Part shown: piece after piece, positions 18,566 to 27,660 of the stretch
Layout: the number at the start of each line of letters is the position of its first letter
How positions within the stretch are numbered: the first letter of the stretch is position 1
Assembly: GCA_963708245.1 (NCBI GenBank)
Contig: OY970201.1
Location: forward strand, 3,720,001 to 3,784,000
Length of the DNA stretch: 64,000 nucleotides
Direction: 5' to 3'
From: CAVYXK01 sp963708245
GTDB lineage: Bacteria > Pseudomonadota > Alphaproteobacteria > Acetobacterales > Acetobacteraceae
Made by a program: the position numbers and the translations under genes
The notes under the pieces: generated by a model
What the model was told of the DNA's origin: nothing
Seen by the model: only the letters and a program-made list of their open reading frames with translations
Database searches by the model: none

Positions 18566-19684
18566 ATCCCGCTCGCGAGCTACCGCAAATAGGGCGCCCG
18601 CCCCGGCCGCGTCAACCGCTGGACGCTGTATGAACCCGCCACCGAGCACCCGCGTGCCGTCATAGAACACGCAAGCCTGACCAGGCGCCGGCAGCGCCGG
18701 CTGCTCAAGCCGCACGGCTGCCCCCGCCTCCGTCGCCTCCACCCAGGCCCGGTGTGGCGCCTCGCGCGCGCGCAGCTTCACCTCACACCCGAACCCACCC
18801 GCCGGAGGCTCAACCAACCAATTCACCTCCGCCACCCACAGCTCGCACGTCCCCTCACCGCGCGGCCCCACGACAACCCGCCGTGTCGCCGGATCAAGCG
18901 CGTGCACCACCTGCCGCTCCCCGTCCCGTGCGGAGGCAACCCCAAGCCGCTTCCCCTGTCCCACCGTGAAGCGCGCAATGCCGTCGTGCCGCCCCAGCAC
19001 CCGGCCGGCGCGATCGACAATCTCCCCACCCGCTAGCGCGTCCGGCCGCAACCGCCCCACGACCTCGGCATAACCCGCACCCGCAACGAAGCAGATATCC
19101 TGACTGTCCGGCTTCGCCGCGACCGGCAACCCAAGCCGCGCCGCCTCGCCGCGGACCGCCGCCTTGTCCGGCATCGTCCCCAACGGAAACAAGCACCGCG
19201 CAAGCTGCGCCCGCGTGGTAGCAAACAGGAACCAGCTCTGGTCCCGCGCCGGGTCGCGCGCCCGGTGCAGCTCCGGCCCATCCGGCCCATCCACCCGCAG
19301 CACATAATGGCCGGTGGCGAGAAGCTCGGCCCCCAACCCTGCCGCCAACGCCGTCAGATCCGCGAACTTCACCGTCTGATTGCAGCGCACGCACGGTACG
19401 GGCGTCTCGCCGGCCGCATAGCTCGCAGCAAACGGCTCGATCACCGCGCGGGCGAAGCGTTTCTCCGCGTCGATCACGTAATGCGCGATGCCCAAATGGT
19501 CGGCGACCCTCCGCGCATCGTACATGTCCTGTCCCGCGCAGCACGCCCGATGTGCGCGACCAGCCGTCGCCCCATGGTTATAGAGCTGCAGCGTGACCCC
19601 GACCACCTCGTGGCCCGCCTCCGCCAGTAGCCCGGCGACCACCGAGCTGTCCACCCCGCCCGACATCGCCGCCAGCACACGCAC
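18545..19684 (-). CDS. mnmA: tRNA-specific 2-thiouridylase MnmA
   Basis: 379 residues, normal for the family. PP-loop SGGVDS at residues 8-13, catalytic cysteines C101 (PCVRCNQTVKF) and C198 (DSQDICFV), GHY and KDQSWFL-like substrate segments (DPARDQSWFLF). MnmA adenylates the wobble uridine of tRNA-Lys, -Glu and -Gln and replaces O2 with sulfur relayed from a cysteine desulfurase, here encoded just upstream. GTG 19684 is chosen because it puts the PP-loop at the usual distance and leaves 8 bases after the ferredoxin stop. The C-terminal codons (GGVAQR-stop) are supplied by tRNA-Met sequence. Confidence 0.96.
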   Translation of the reverse strand: MRVLAAMSGGVDSSVVAGLLAEAGHEVVGVTLQLYNHGATAGRAHRACCAGQDMYDARRVADHLGIAHYVIDAEKRFARAVIEPFAASYAAGETPVPCVRCNQTVKFADLTALAAGLGAELLATGHYVLRVDGPDGPELHRARDPARDQSWFLFATTRAQLARCLFPLGTMPDKAAVRGEAARLGLPVAAKPDSQDICFVAGAGYAEVVGRLRPDALAGGEIVDRAGRVLGRHDGIARFTVGQGKRLGVASARDGERQVVHALDPATRRVVVGPRGEGTCELWVAEVNWLVEPPAGGFGCEVKLRAREAPHRAWVEATEAGAAVRLEQPALPAPGQACVFYDGTRVLGGGFIQRPAVDAAGAGALFAVARERDGGVAQR

Positions 19685-19692
19685 CCGCCCAC

Positions 19693-20025
19693 CTACTCGT
19701 TCAGCAGGTTGCGGCTGCCCGCCGGCAGCTTCACCACCAGCCCGTCCAGCGCCTCGGTCATCACGATCTGGCACCCAAGCCGCGAGGTATCGGTCAGCCC
19801 GAACGCCAGGTCCAGCATGTCCTCCTCGTCCTCGGTCGGGTCCGCCAGCCGCCCGAACCAAGCCGGATCCACGATCACATGACACGTCGAGCAGGCCAAC
19901 GACCCCTCGCAGGCACCCTCGATATCCACGCCATGCTGGTGAGCGATCTCCAGCACCGACAGGCCGAGCGGCGCATCGACCTCGCGCCGCGTGCCGTCGC
20001 GCTCGATGAACGTCATCTTAGGCAT
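19693..20025 (-). CDS. fdx: [2Fe-2S] ferredoxin, adrenodoxin type
   Basis: 110 residues. Cluster ligands C39, C45, C48 (CEGSLACSTC) and C85 (LGCQIVMT) in the ISC/adrenodoxin arrangement, with the acidic DPTEDEEDMLD segment that docks partners. Family knowledge: electron donor during Fe-S assembly. ATG 20025 begins MPKMTFIERDG, the typical N-terminus; upstream in-frame sequence belongs to iscS. It sits 16 bases after iscS and 8 before mnmA, so it is co-transcribed with both. Confidence 0.95.
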   Translation of the reverse strand: MPKMTFIERDGTRREVDAPLGLSVLEIAHQHGVDIEGACEGSLACSTCHVIVDPAWFGRLADPTEDEEDMLDLAFGLTDTSRLGCQIVMTEALDGLVVKLPAGSRNLLNE

Positions 20026-20041
20026 GAAGTAAGGCTTCCGT

Positions 20042-21232
20042 TCAGGCCGGCACCGCCGTCCCCGCATGCGCCGCAGCCAGCGCCGCGGCCGCATAATCGA
20101 TATCGGCCGGCGAGGTAAAGCGTCCGATGCCGATCCGCAAGCTGCGCCCCGCCGCGTCCTCCGACAGCCCCATCGCCCGCAACACGTAGGACGGCTCGAT
20201 TTCCGCCGAGGAGCACGCCGAACCACTGGACACGCAAAGCTCCGGCGCCCGCGCCATCAGCTCTGCTGCGGTCGCTGCCGGAAACGTCAGGTTCAGGTTC
20301 CCAGGAATCCGCGCCGTCATGCTGCCATTGACAGCAACCCCCGGGACCGCCGCCCGCAACCGGTCGAGCAGACGCGCGCGCAATCCGGCGATCCGGTTCG
20401 CTTCCTCCTCCACCTCGGCCGAAGCCAATCGGCAGGCCTCGCCGAGCCCGACGATCAGCGGCGCCGGCAGGGTGCCAGACCGCAGCCCGCGCTCCTGCCC
20501 GCCGCCGGAGAACAGGGGCGCAAGCCGCACCCGCGGCCGACGTCGCACAAACAGCGCACCGACCCCCTTTGGTCCATAGATCTTATGACCGCTCACCGAC
20601 AGCAGATCGACGCGCCATCCTCCGGCATCCACCGAGACCTTCCCGACCGCCTGCGCCGCATCCGTGTGGAACAGCGCGCCCGCCTCCTTCCCGATCGCTG
20701 CCAGCCCGCTAATGTCCTGCACCACGCCGGTCTCATTGTTCACCGCCATGACGCTGACCAGCAGCGTCGGCACAGCCAGGGCGGCTCGCAGCTCATCGGG
20801 ATCAACCAGTCCATCCCCACCGACCGTCAGGAAGACAGGCTCAAAGCCCTCCTCCGCCAGGTCCGCCACCAACTCCATTACACACTTATGTTCGGTCGCG
20901 ACGGTCACGATCCGCCGTCGCGTGTCGCCCATTCGGGCAGCATGGCGCGCCGCCCCCTTTATGGCGATGTTGTTGCTCTCGGTGGCACCCGAGGTGAACA
21001 CGATTTCCTTCGCATCGGCCCCGACCAGCGCCGCCACCTCGGCACGCGCCTGCTCCACTGCCTCTTCCGCCGCCAACCCCATCACATGCTCGACGCTGTG
21101 CGGATTGCCGTATTGCTCGGTGAACCAGGGCAGCATCGCCGCCACCACCCGAGGATCGCAGCGCGTCGTCGCCTGATTATCGAGATAGACCGGGCGGTTC
21201 GGGCGGGCAGGGGGCGCGGTAGTGTCCGGCAT
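20042..21232 (-). CDS. iscS: cysteine desulfurase (IscS-like)
   Basis: 396 residues, class V aminotransferase fold. H115 (ATEHKCV) stacks on PLP, K217 in SVSGHKIYGPKG forms the Schiff base, and C340 in VSSGSACSS is the persulfide cysteine on the long mobile loop of group I enzymes. It converts cysteine to alanine and passes sulfur to acceptors, probably MnmA and an Fe-S scaffold encoded elsewhere. It lies 11 bases downstream of a second desulfurase gene. Confidence 0.95.
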   Translation of the reverse strand: MPDTTAPPARPNRPVYLDNQATTRCDPRVVAAMLPWFTEQYGNPHSVEHVMGLAAEEAVEQARAEVAALVGADAKEIVFTSGATESNNIAIKGAARHAARMGDTRRRIVTVATEHKCVMELVADLAEEGFEPVFLTVGGDGLVDPDELRAALAVPTLLVSVMAVNNETGVVQDISGLAAIGKEAGALFHTDAAQAVGKVSVDAGGWRVDLLSVSGHKIYGPKGVGALFVRRRPRVRLAPLFSGGGQERGLRSGTLPAPLIVGLGEACRLASAEVEEEANRIAGLRARLLDRLRAAVPGVAVNGSMTARIPGNLNLTFPAATAAELMARAPELCVSSGSACSSAEIEPSYVLRAMGLSEDAAGRSLRIGIGRFTSPADIDYAAAALAAAHAGTAVPA

Positions 21233-21243
21233 GATCAGGCCAT

Positions 21244-22350
21244 TTAGGCGTCAACTGCTGCACCAGCCAGAGCGGGACGCAGCCGGGCCGCCATGCGTGC
21301 ATACGCATCGGCAAACGCCTCGACGCAATCCGCCTCGGCGTTCCACGGTAAGGAGACGCGAATTGCCTGGCCCGCCAGCATCCCAAGCCCCATGGCCGTC
21401 AGCACATGGCTCGCCGTCACCTTCCCAGAACTGCAAGCCGCCCCGGCGCTAACTGCAATTCCGTCGAGGTCGAGTGCGATCACCTGCGCGTCCGCCCGCA
21501 CCCCCGGCAAGGCGAGGCACGTCGTGTTCGCCAACCGCGCCACCCCGGCGCCGCATACGATGGCACCCTCGCGCACCGCAGCCTCTTCGATCGCATCGCG
21601 CATCGGTGCCAGCCGGTCGGCATCGCCCAGCGCCTCGGCCGCCGCCGCGAAGCCCGCGATTGCCGGCAATGCCGGCGTGCCGCCGCGCCAGCCCCGCTCC
21701 TGCCCGCCGCCCGCGATCAACGGCCGCTCGGCCGGAGCATCGGCGGTAAGTAACAACGCCCCCGCCCCCAGCGGACCGCCCAGCTTGTGCGACGACAGCG
21801 CCAGGCTATGCGCCCCCAGCACCCCGAGATCCACCGGCAGCCGCCCCGCCGCCTGCACCGTATCAACATGCAGGATCCCGCCATGCCGGCGGCACAGCGC
21901 CGCCGCCTCGGCAACTGGCTGCAACGTCCCGGTCTCGTTATTGGCCAGCATCAATGCGACCAGCGCTGGGCCCTCATCCAGCATAGACTCCAAGACATCC
22001 AGCTCGACCACCCCGCGACGGTCCACCGCCAGCACCGCGGCATCAGGCGCATGCGCCCGAATCGAATCGTGCTCGGTGGCGCCCACGATCAGCCGGCGCC
22101 CGCCGCGTAACGCATGCAGTGCGAAAGCATTGGCCTCGGTCGCGCCGGAGGTGAATACGACGCGTTCCGGCAACGCCCCGAAGCGCGTGGCCACCGTCTC
22201 GCGTGCGTCCTCCAGGATCCGCCGGGCGGCGCGCCCCTCCCGATGCACCGAAGACGGATTACCGGTCGCTCGCAGCGCCTCAAGTACCGCCTCGTACGCC
22301 TGCGGCCGAAGCGGCTCGGAAGCGTTCGCATCCAGGTAGTACCGGTACAT
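21244..22350 (-). CDS. second cysteine desulfurase, NifS-like
   Basis: 368 residues, clearly related to but distinct from the next gene. It starts MYRYYLDANASEPLRPQAYE, has H94 (ATEHDS), the PLP lysine K189 (LSSHKLGGP) and the persulfide-type cysteine C306 (SAGAACSSG). Both catalytic residues are present, so activity is expected. The replacement of LDNxATT by LDANASE at the substrate end is the main difference. Role relative to IscS is unknown: it may supply a different acceptor. ATG 22350 follows a G/C hairpin at 22356-22376. Confidence 0.9.
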   Translation of the reverse strand: MYRYYLDANASEPLRPQAYEAVLEALRATGNPSSVHREGRAARRILEDARETVATRFGALPERVVFTSGATEANAFALHALRGGRRLIVGATEHDSIRAHAPDAAVLAVDRRGVVELDVLESMLDEGPALVALMLANNETGTLQPVAEAAALCRRHGGILHVDTVQAAGRLPVDLGVLGAHSLALSSHKLGGPLGAGALLLTADAPAERPLIAGGGQERGWRGGTPALPAIAGFAAAAEALGDADRLAPMRDAIEEAAVREGAIVCGAGVARLANTTCLALPGVRADAQVIALDLDGIAVSAGAACSSGKVTASHVLTAMGLGMLAGQAIRVSLPWNAEADCVEAFADAYARMAARLRPALAGAAVDA

Positions 22351-22355
22351 GGCTC

Positions 22356-22376
22356 CCCCTCCCCTTGCGGGAGGGG
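22356..22376. repeat. GC hairpin between iscR-like gene and desulfurase
   Basis: CCCCTCCC (22356-22363) and GGGAGGGG (22369-22376) form an 8-bp stem with loop CTTGC in the 73-base gap, directly before the desulfurase start. It could reduce translation of, or process, the message between regulator and enzyme genes; it has no T tract. Confidence 0.5.
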
Positions 22377-22423
22377 ACCGGGGCGACGGGGCCGAGCAAG
22401 GTCATCGCCTCAAACGCACGGTG

Positions 22424-22870
22424 TTAACCCGCCGGCGGCTTCACCGCGCGGCCCGCAACGCGGCCCGCCAGCAGGTCCGCCAGCGTGATCCCCTGCAAGA
22501 AAAGCTGGATCTGCCGCCCCAGCTCAACCCAGAGCGTATGGGTCCGGCAGACGCAATCGGCATCGGCCGAGCCGTCCGTTTCGCCGCCCGGCCCGCCCTC
22601 CCGGACCGCCGCCAGGATATCGGCGATGGCCAGGCAATCGGCGGGACGCGCCAGGCGATAACCCCCGCCCGGTCCGCGGGCCGACCGCACCAGTCCGGCC
22701 CGCCGCAGCCGCGCAAACAGCTGCTCGAGATACGGCAAGCTTAGCCTCTGGCATGCGGCGATGTCCGACAGGCACACCGGCCGGCAACAGCCGCCGGACG
22801 CGCTCGCCTCCCGCGACGCCAACTCCGCCATGGCCATCACCGCATAGCGTCCGCGCGTCGATAGCTGCAT
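22424..22870 (-). CDS. iscR: Rrf2-family regulator (IscR-like)
   Basis: 148 residues. N-terminal winged helix of the Rrf2 family (MQLSTRGRYAVMAMAELA; recognition region LSLPYLEQLFARLRRAGLV; wing RGPGGGYRLARP). The position within the Fe-S operon supports an IscR role. The cluster region is unusual: instead of three spaced cysteines plus His it has only C106, C108 and H111 (DCVCRTHTLW), while extra cysteines C28, C29, C33 and C40 lie in the N-terminal domain. It may bind a cluster differently or sense something else. Confidence 0.87.
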   Translation of the reverse strand: MQLSTRGRYAVMAMAELASREASASGGCCRPVCLSDIAACQRLSLPYLEQLFARLRRAGLVRSARGPGGGYRLARPADCLAIADILAAVREGGPGGETDGSADADCVCRTHTLWVELGRQIQLFLQGITLADLLAGRVAGRAVKPPAG

Positions 22871-22873
22871 CGC

Positions 22874-23563
22874 TCAGTCTGCTGCGGCGCGGCGTGGCTG
22901 GCTCTGGCCGGCGTTCGCCAGTCGCGCGACACGCGCCTCGAGCTCGGCCAGCTCGGTCCGCAGACCTTCGAGGTCACGCAGCAACGGATCCAGGCTGTCG
23001 TCGCACGGCATCCCATACGGGTCGAACACCGGCTGGCGACGCGTCAGACTGCGATCGACCGGCCGGGCGGGGATGCCGACCACGGTGGTATCGCTTGGGA
23101 CCGGTTCGACGACCACTGCATTCGAGCCGATCCGGGCATTGTCGCCGACGGTGATGGGTCCCAGCACTTTGGCGCCGGCCCCGATAATCACGTTGTTGCC
23201 GATTGTGGGATGGCGCTTGCCGCCCATGGTACGCGCGACGCCCAGCGTCACCTGATGGTAGAAATAGCAGTCATCGCCGACTTCGGCAGTCTCCCCGATC
23301 ACCACCCCCATGCCGTGATCGATGACCAGCCGCCGTCCGAGTTTCGCTGCTGGATGAATTTCGATGCCAGTGAACCAGCGCGCGAGATTGGAGGAGAAAC
23401 GAGCGAGCAGTCTCAGCCGGCGCTCCCAGAGCCCATGCGAAAGTGTGTGCCAAATGACAGCATGCAACCCTGGGTAGCAAAGCAGAACTTCGAGAGATGA
23501 TCGCGCTGCCGGATCACGTTCGCGATAGGTCCGAACCAACTCACGTAAGGACATGAAAGCCAT
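22874..23563 (-). CDS. cysE: serine O-acetyltransferase
   Basis: 229 residues, the shorter EpsC/NifP-type form lacking the long N-terminal domain of the E. coli enzyme. Left-handed beta-helix hexapeptide repeats follow IEIHPAAKLGRRLVIDHGMG, with catalytic-type histidines in VIDHGMGVVIGETA and YFYHQVTLG, and the acceptor loop GGKRHPTIGNNVIIGAGAKV. It makes O-acetylserine for cysteine synthesis. A charged coiled C-terminal tail follows residue 190. ATG 23563 (alternative ATG 23554). It is the first gene of the operon, 3 bases before the regulator. Confidence 0.94.
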   Translation of the reverse strand: MAFMSLRELVRTYRERDPAARSSLEVLLCYPGLHAVIWHTLSHGLWERRLRLLARFSSNLARWFTGIEIHPAAKLGRRLVIDHGMGVVIGETAEVGDDCYFYHQVTLGVARTMGGKRHPTIGNNVIIGAGAKVLGPITVGDNARIGSNAVVVEPVPSDTTVVGIPARPVDRSLTRRQPVFDPYGMPCDDSLDPLLRDLEGLRTELAELEARVARLANAGQSQPRRAAAD

Positions 23564-23961
23564 GCGACAAATCCATTATACAGGCGCGATGCAGCCCACC
23601 TATACTCTACTCGGAAGCAAGCATGCCTCAATTCGCGGCGGATGGACGGCGCGGCTGCCGGACACGCCCGAGCGACGAACGGGAGGAATTTGGTCCAGAG
23701 TGTCCGTCCGCCAAGGCAGGCTGGACAATATAATTTCCGACTGCTGGAGTCAAGATTACAGACACGGCGGCTGGAACGATGGGGACGCCATTCCCATGTG
23801 GGCCAGTAAAGTGAGAAAAAAGCGAGCGTCGCGATGGGTGATGGGCTGAGGACGTAAGTGAAGCGGAGCCGCGTGGTCGAAACAGTGTCGCCCGTGCGGC
23901 GGGGAAAAGCAGCGGCTGCAAGAATTGATCGAGAACAAGAAAGAAGCGGATTCGGGACGCC
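23564..23961. other. intergenic region, divergent promoters
   Basis: 398 bases between cysE (leftward) and the hydrolase gene (rightward). No gene supported. It should hold the promoter and any operator of the Fe-S operon; I could not pick out a confident IscR-type box. Confidence 0.45.
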
Positions 23962-24630
23962 ATGCCTGAAGTAATGTTTGCCGGCCCTGATGGCCGGCTT
24001 GAGGGTCGCTACCACCATTCCAAGGATCGTGGGGCACCCGTTGCGTTGGTGCTGCACCCGCACCCGCTGCACGGCGGGACCATGAACAACCGTATCACCT
24101 ATGCAATGTACCAGTCGTTCCAGCGGCTGGGCTGCTCGGTAATGCGGTTCAATTTCCGGGGGGTCGGCCGCAGCCAGGGCCGTTACGATGGCGGCATAGG
24201 CGAGATCGGCGACGCCGCGTCGGCGCTCGACTGGATGCAGGCGGTCAATCCGAACGCCGGCGGCCTTTGGATCGCCGGATACTCTTTCGGCGCCTTCGTC
24301 GGCATGCAGGTGCTGATGCGCCGGCCGGAGATTTCCGGCTGGGTCAGCGTGGCACCTCCGGCAAGCCACTACGATTTCGGCTTCCTCGCGCCCTGTCCCT
24401 GCGGCGGGCTGATGGTTCACGGCGACGCCGACGAGCTGGTACCCGAGCCGTCGGTGCGCAAGCTGGTCGACAAGCTGAATACCCAGAAGGGCGTGCAGGT
24501 CGACTACCGCGTGTTTCCAGGCGCCGATCACGTGTTCGCGCATCATGCCGAGCAGATCGCCGACGCGGTCGAGGACTATGTGGGGAAGGTGTTGATCGCG
24601 CGTCGCCAGATGGCGCTGGCGGCGGATTGA
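23962..24630 (+). CDS. alpha/beta hydrolase
   Basis: 222 residues, the short cytoplasmic form. Oxyanion region HPHPLHGGTMNN, nucleophile elbow GYSFGA, acid in MVHGDADELVP and histidine in FPGADHVF complete a Ser-Asp-His triad. The pattern LRFNFRGVG (here MRFNFRGVGRSQG) matches a widespread uncharacterised proteobacterial family. No signal peptide. Substrate unknown. Confidence 0.88.
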   Translation: MPEVMFAGPDGRLEGRYHHSKDRGAPVALVLHPHPLHGGTMNNRITYAMYQSFQRLGCSVMRFNFRGVGRSQGRYDGGIGEIGDAASALDWMQAVNPNAGGLWIAGYSFGAFVGMQVLMRRPEISGWVSVAPPASHYDFGFLAPCPCGGLMVHGDADELVPEPSVRKLVDKLNTQKGVQVDYRVFPGADHVFAHHAEQIADAVEDYVGKVLIARRQMALAAD

Positions 24631-24725
24631 TCCTCGCGGCGGCAATCCGCCCGCTTTCGTCGCAATCGCTTGCTTCCCTGATCCGACTCGCATCGCGGTC
24701 TGAACCGACGCGGGGACAAACGCTG

Positions 24726-25787
24726 TCAGTTGCCGGCGGCGCCGACTTGCTTCCGGGCAATCTCGGTGTGCGCCGACATGTCCGCCCACAAGCGGCCAAG
24801 CGAGGTCTGCGCCACCACACCCATGATCACGCGCTGGTCCTGCTCGTTCAGCTCGGTGCGCCATCGGTTTGCCGACGCCACCGCGTTGCGGAACACACTG
24901 AAGTATCGTTCGGTGCCGCCGTAGCTCGTGCTGCGCCGAATGAAATCCTCGGTCTGCCGGTTCCAATCGAGCCGAGTGAAGGAGAACAGACTCCGTACCT
25001 CCGGGACAGGAGCAGTGCAGAGATCTTCATAGAGGACGAACCGGGCGTTCTCGTGGCCTGACATCGCGTCCAGGACTAGTTCGTTCATGGCCACCCAGTG
25101 CCAAGCGAGCTGCTCCGTGTAGCAGGATGAATTCAACCGCTGCTCGGTCAATCCGTACCGCTGCACGCTTGGCGTGCCCAGCACATCCTGCACGAAAACG
25201 CCGCTATTGAACTTCCCTTGCGCGAGCCCCCGCAGCGTCGAAGAGACTTGGCCGCAAGGATGCCGTAGCAGGAACACGAATCGCATGCCCGGAAGCGCAT
25301 TCAAGAAGACGCGAGCCCGCCCGGAGGCGCTGACCGACTTCATGACAATCCGGAGGGGCGCATAGCGGTCCGGCCTGAACAAGTCGGGAACCGGAAACGA
25401 TCGCATCCGGCGAGAGCCGCTGGCCGCCTCGACTCCGCGCAGTACGTTGATGATCGCAGTGCGCAGCGGACGGATGCCGGGTGCGTAATAGTTCTTGGCG
25501 AATGGCGGCAATTGGCCGGATGACTTGAGCGTGGGCGTATGCATCAACCGCGCGACGTACTCGGCAGCGATGGCGACATAGGCGTCGGTATCCCACTCGG
25601 GGATGAAGAACGGCAGCCGGCGTTCCCATACAGCAAGGTCCGGTTCGTGACGGTACAGCACGTCCGGATGGCTATCGAAGATCTTGCCGAGCCAACTCGT
25701 TCCAGAGCGCGGCGCGCCGAGAACCATGACAAGCTGGTCGAAGGTCATGCTGGCCCGATTCCGCCCCGCGGCTGTGGGCGCGTTCAT
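24726..25787 (-). CDS. sulfotransferase family protein
   Basis: About 353 residues from ATG 25787; ATG 25748 and a TTG at 25811 with GGAGGA upstream are alternatives. The 5'-PSB loop VLGAPRSGTSWLGKIFDSHP lies near the N-terminus, the 3'-PB segment is FVFLLRHPCGQVSSTLRG, and FVLYEDLC marks the later core strand. PAPS-dependent sulfation of a carbohydrate or lipid is expected. The neighbouring flippase gene suggests an envelope glycan substrate. Intact, unlike the sulfotransferase at the left edge. Confidence 0.87.
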   Translation of the reverse strand: MNAPTAAGRNRASMTFDQLVMVLGAPRSGTSWLGKIFDSHPDVLYRHEPDLAVWERRLPFFIPEWDTDAYVAIAAEYVARLMHTPTLKSSGQLPPFAKNYYAPGIRPLRTAIINVLRGVEAASGSRRMRSFPVPDLFRPDRYAPLRIVMKSVSASGRARVFLNALPGMRFVFLLRHPCGQVSSTLRGLAQGKFNSGVFVQDVLGTPSVQRYGLTEQRLNSSCYTEQLAWHWVAMNELVLDAMSGHENARFVLYEDLCTAPVPEVRSLFSFTRLDWNRQTEDFIRRSTSYGGTERYFSVFRNAVASANRWRTELNEQDQRVIMGVVAQTSLGRLWADMSAHTEIARKQVGAAGN

Positions 25788-26041
25788 AACGGAGATTGCC
25801 GCAGCGGGCAAAGCACGTTCCTCCATGTTGCCGGCCCTGCAAGTGCCACTACGACGCCCAGGCATCGCTTGTTCGCGATCGCTCTCTCCCCCTGCGAGAG
25901 GCGCGCCCCGGATCTTGATATCGGGTTTGTCATGTTGAAATCTCGTAGCGTCGTGTTATCCCTCTTGTCATCCGAACACGGCCGGCGGCCGGTGGGTCGA
26001 CACGATTCATCCGGCCGGATCGGGTCAAGCCTCGAAAGGTC

Positions 26042-27619
26042 ATGGCAGTTTCTGAAGCTCCGGTTAACGAAGCCAATGCTGTGACGGCCGCACCAACGCC
26101 GGCCTCCCGCCGGCTAGGCCGGCGAGCCGCCCTCTCATCGATCTACATGGTCGGCGCACGTCTTGGCATGCGCTTGATCGGCGTTGTCAGCACACTAGTG
26201 TTGGTCCGCATTCTTTCGCCGGCAGATTTCGGTATCGTTGCTCTCGCGCAGGCGGTCTATCCCATTCTCGACCTGCTGACTGCGACCGGGTTCAACCAAG
26301 CGATCATCCGGATGCGTGCGCCCCAGGCCGTGCATTACGACACTGCATGGACATTGGGGATATTTCGCGGAGCATTCATCGCCATCTGCCTGGTCGTGAC
26401 TTCGGGATGGCAGGCTCGGTTTATGCACGAACCGCGCATCGAGCCCTTGATGTGGGTGCTCGCTGGTACCGCTTTCCTCTCCTCGCTCCAGAATGTCAGG
26501 TTGGTCGATTATCAACGCGACTTGCGGTTCGAATGGATCACCGTGTTCATGTTGTGGGGAAAGGTGCAGGGCTTCATTATTATCATGCTGCTGGCAATTT
26601 TCATGCACAATTACTGGATTCTTATCCTGGCCAATCTGCTCAACAAATTTATCACTGTCCCGGCGAGTTACATCGTGGCGCGTCACCGTCCCCGCTTCTC
26701 ACTCGCTGGCTGGCGGGACCTGTTTCATTTCTCGAAATGGCTGTTCCTTGGCAATATCTGTCTGTTGACAGATTTGCAGCTTATGAATTTCGTTGTCGGC
26801 CGCTATCTCGGCATGGCAGATGTAGGACTGTACCAGGTTGGCACGCAGATCGCTGCGCTGCCGATTACCGAGATCGCGGCCCCTGTCCGTGGCCCGCTTT
26901 ATTCGACGTTCTCCAAGATCTATCATGATATCGACGAACTGCGCCGGAGCTTCCTCGACAGCCTGGCAATCCAGTCCCTGATCATCGTGCCGCTGACTGT
27001 TGGGGTCGCGGTCACTGCGCCTGAGGTGACTGCCATCTTCCTGGGATCGAAATGGATGGCGGTGACTCCGCTGTTGCCAATCATCGCGTTCTACCAGCTC
27101 TTCGACGCGATGGGGCACTACACCCATACAGTTATGTTGGCGCTTAACCGGCAACGGCTTTACACGATCACTTACTACATCAGCATCGCATTGCGGGTGC
27201 CCCTGACGATCTGGTGGGCGTTGGAGGACGGGTTGCGTGGCGCGGCGCTCGCCATGCTGCTTACTGCCGCGGCGAATGCGGTGCTATGGAATGCGCAACT
27301 CGCACCGCTGCTGCGGCTGCGCTGGCGGCGCGAGCTGATCAGGTTGTGGCGGCCGGTGCTGGCCGCCGCAATGATGGGCGGGGCGGTGCTGATCGTGTCG
27401 CAATGGCTGCGGGCCGCATCAGGATATCACAATATAATGCTCCGCCTTGTCATCGAGGTCGCAACCGGTACGGTCGTCTACATCGTGTTGCTCGGTCTGT
27501 TCTGGCTGATGGCTGGTGCACCAGACGAGTCGTCCGAGGCGCAGATTTGGCGCACCGCCTACGCCGCATTCGGGCGGATGACAACGATTCTGCAGTTCAG
27601 TCGCCGGCCAACCGGATAG
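26042..27619 (+). CDS. Wzx-type polysaccharide/lipopolysaccharide flippase
   Basis: 525 residues with about 12-14 hydrophobic helices of the MATE/MVF-like oligosaccharide flippase family. N-terminal signature ALSSIYMVGARLGMRLIGVV, LVLVRILSPADFGIVALAQA, then FGIxxL-type GFNQAIIRM. Family role: flipping undecaprenyl-linked sugars across the inner membrane. Start ATG 26042 with GAAAGG just upstream. No glycosyltransferase genes are adjacent; the nearest partner is the divergent sulfotransferase. Confidence 0.88.
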   Translation: MAVSEAPVNEANAVTAAPTPASRRLGRRAALSSIYMVGARLGMRLIGVVSTLVLVRILSPADFGIVALAQAVYPILDLLTATGFNQAIIRMRAPQAVHYDTAWTLGIFRGAFIAICLVVTSGWQARFMHEPRIEPLMWVLAGTAFLSSLQNVRLVDYQRDLRFEWITVFMLWGKVQGFIIIMLLAIFMHNYWILILANLLNKFITVPASYIVARHRPRFSLAGWRDLFHFSKWLFLGNICLLTDLQLMNFVVGRYLGMADVGLYQVGTQIAALPITEIAAPVRGPLYSTFSKIYHDIDELRRSFLDSLAIQSLIIVPLTVGVAVTAPEVTAIFLGSKWMAVTPLLPIIAFYQLFDAMGHYTHTVMLALNRQRLYTITYYISIALRVPLTIWWALEDGLRGAALAMLLTAAANAVLWNAQLAPLLRLRWRRELIRLWRPVLAAAMMGGAVLIVSQWLRAASGYHNIMLRLVIEVATGTVVYIVLLGLFWLMAGAPDESSEAQIWRTAYAAFGRMTTILQFSRRPTG

Positions 27620-27660
27620 CTCCTAACGGTGCCAGCAATCTCGCGCCGTGTGCTACTTCG

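Noticed and set aside
19685..19885. Longer MnmA start overlapping the ferredoxin gene
   Set aside because: The extension lacks family similarity and would run through most of the ferredoxin C-terminus; GTG 19684 fits the PP-loop position.
20066..21247. 393-codon plus-strand frame opposite iscS
   Set aside because: Mirror of a clear desulfurase gene; an effect of third-position GC bias.
23413..24966. 517-codon open frame antisense to the hydrolase and cysE
   Set aside because: It runs opposite to well-recognised genes, has Arg/His/Ala-rich shadow composition and no family motif.
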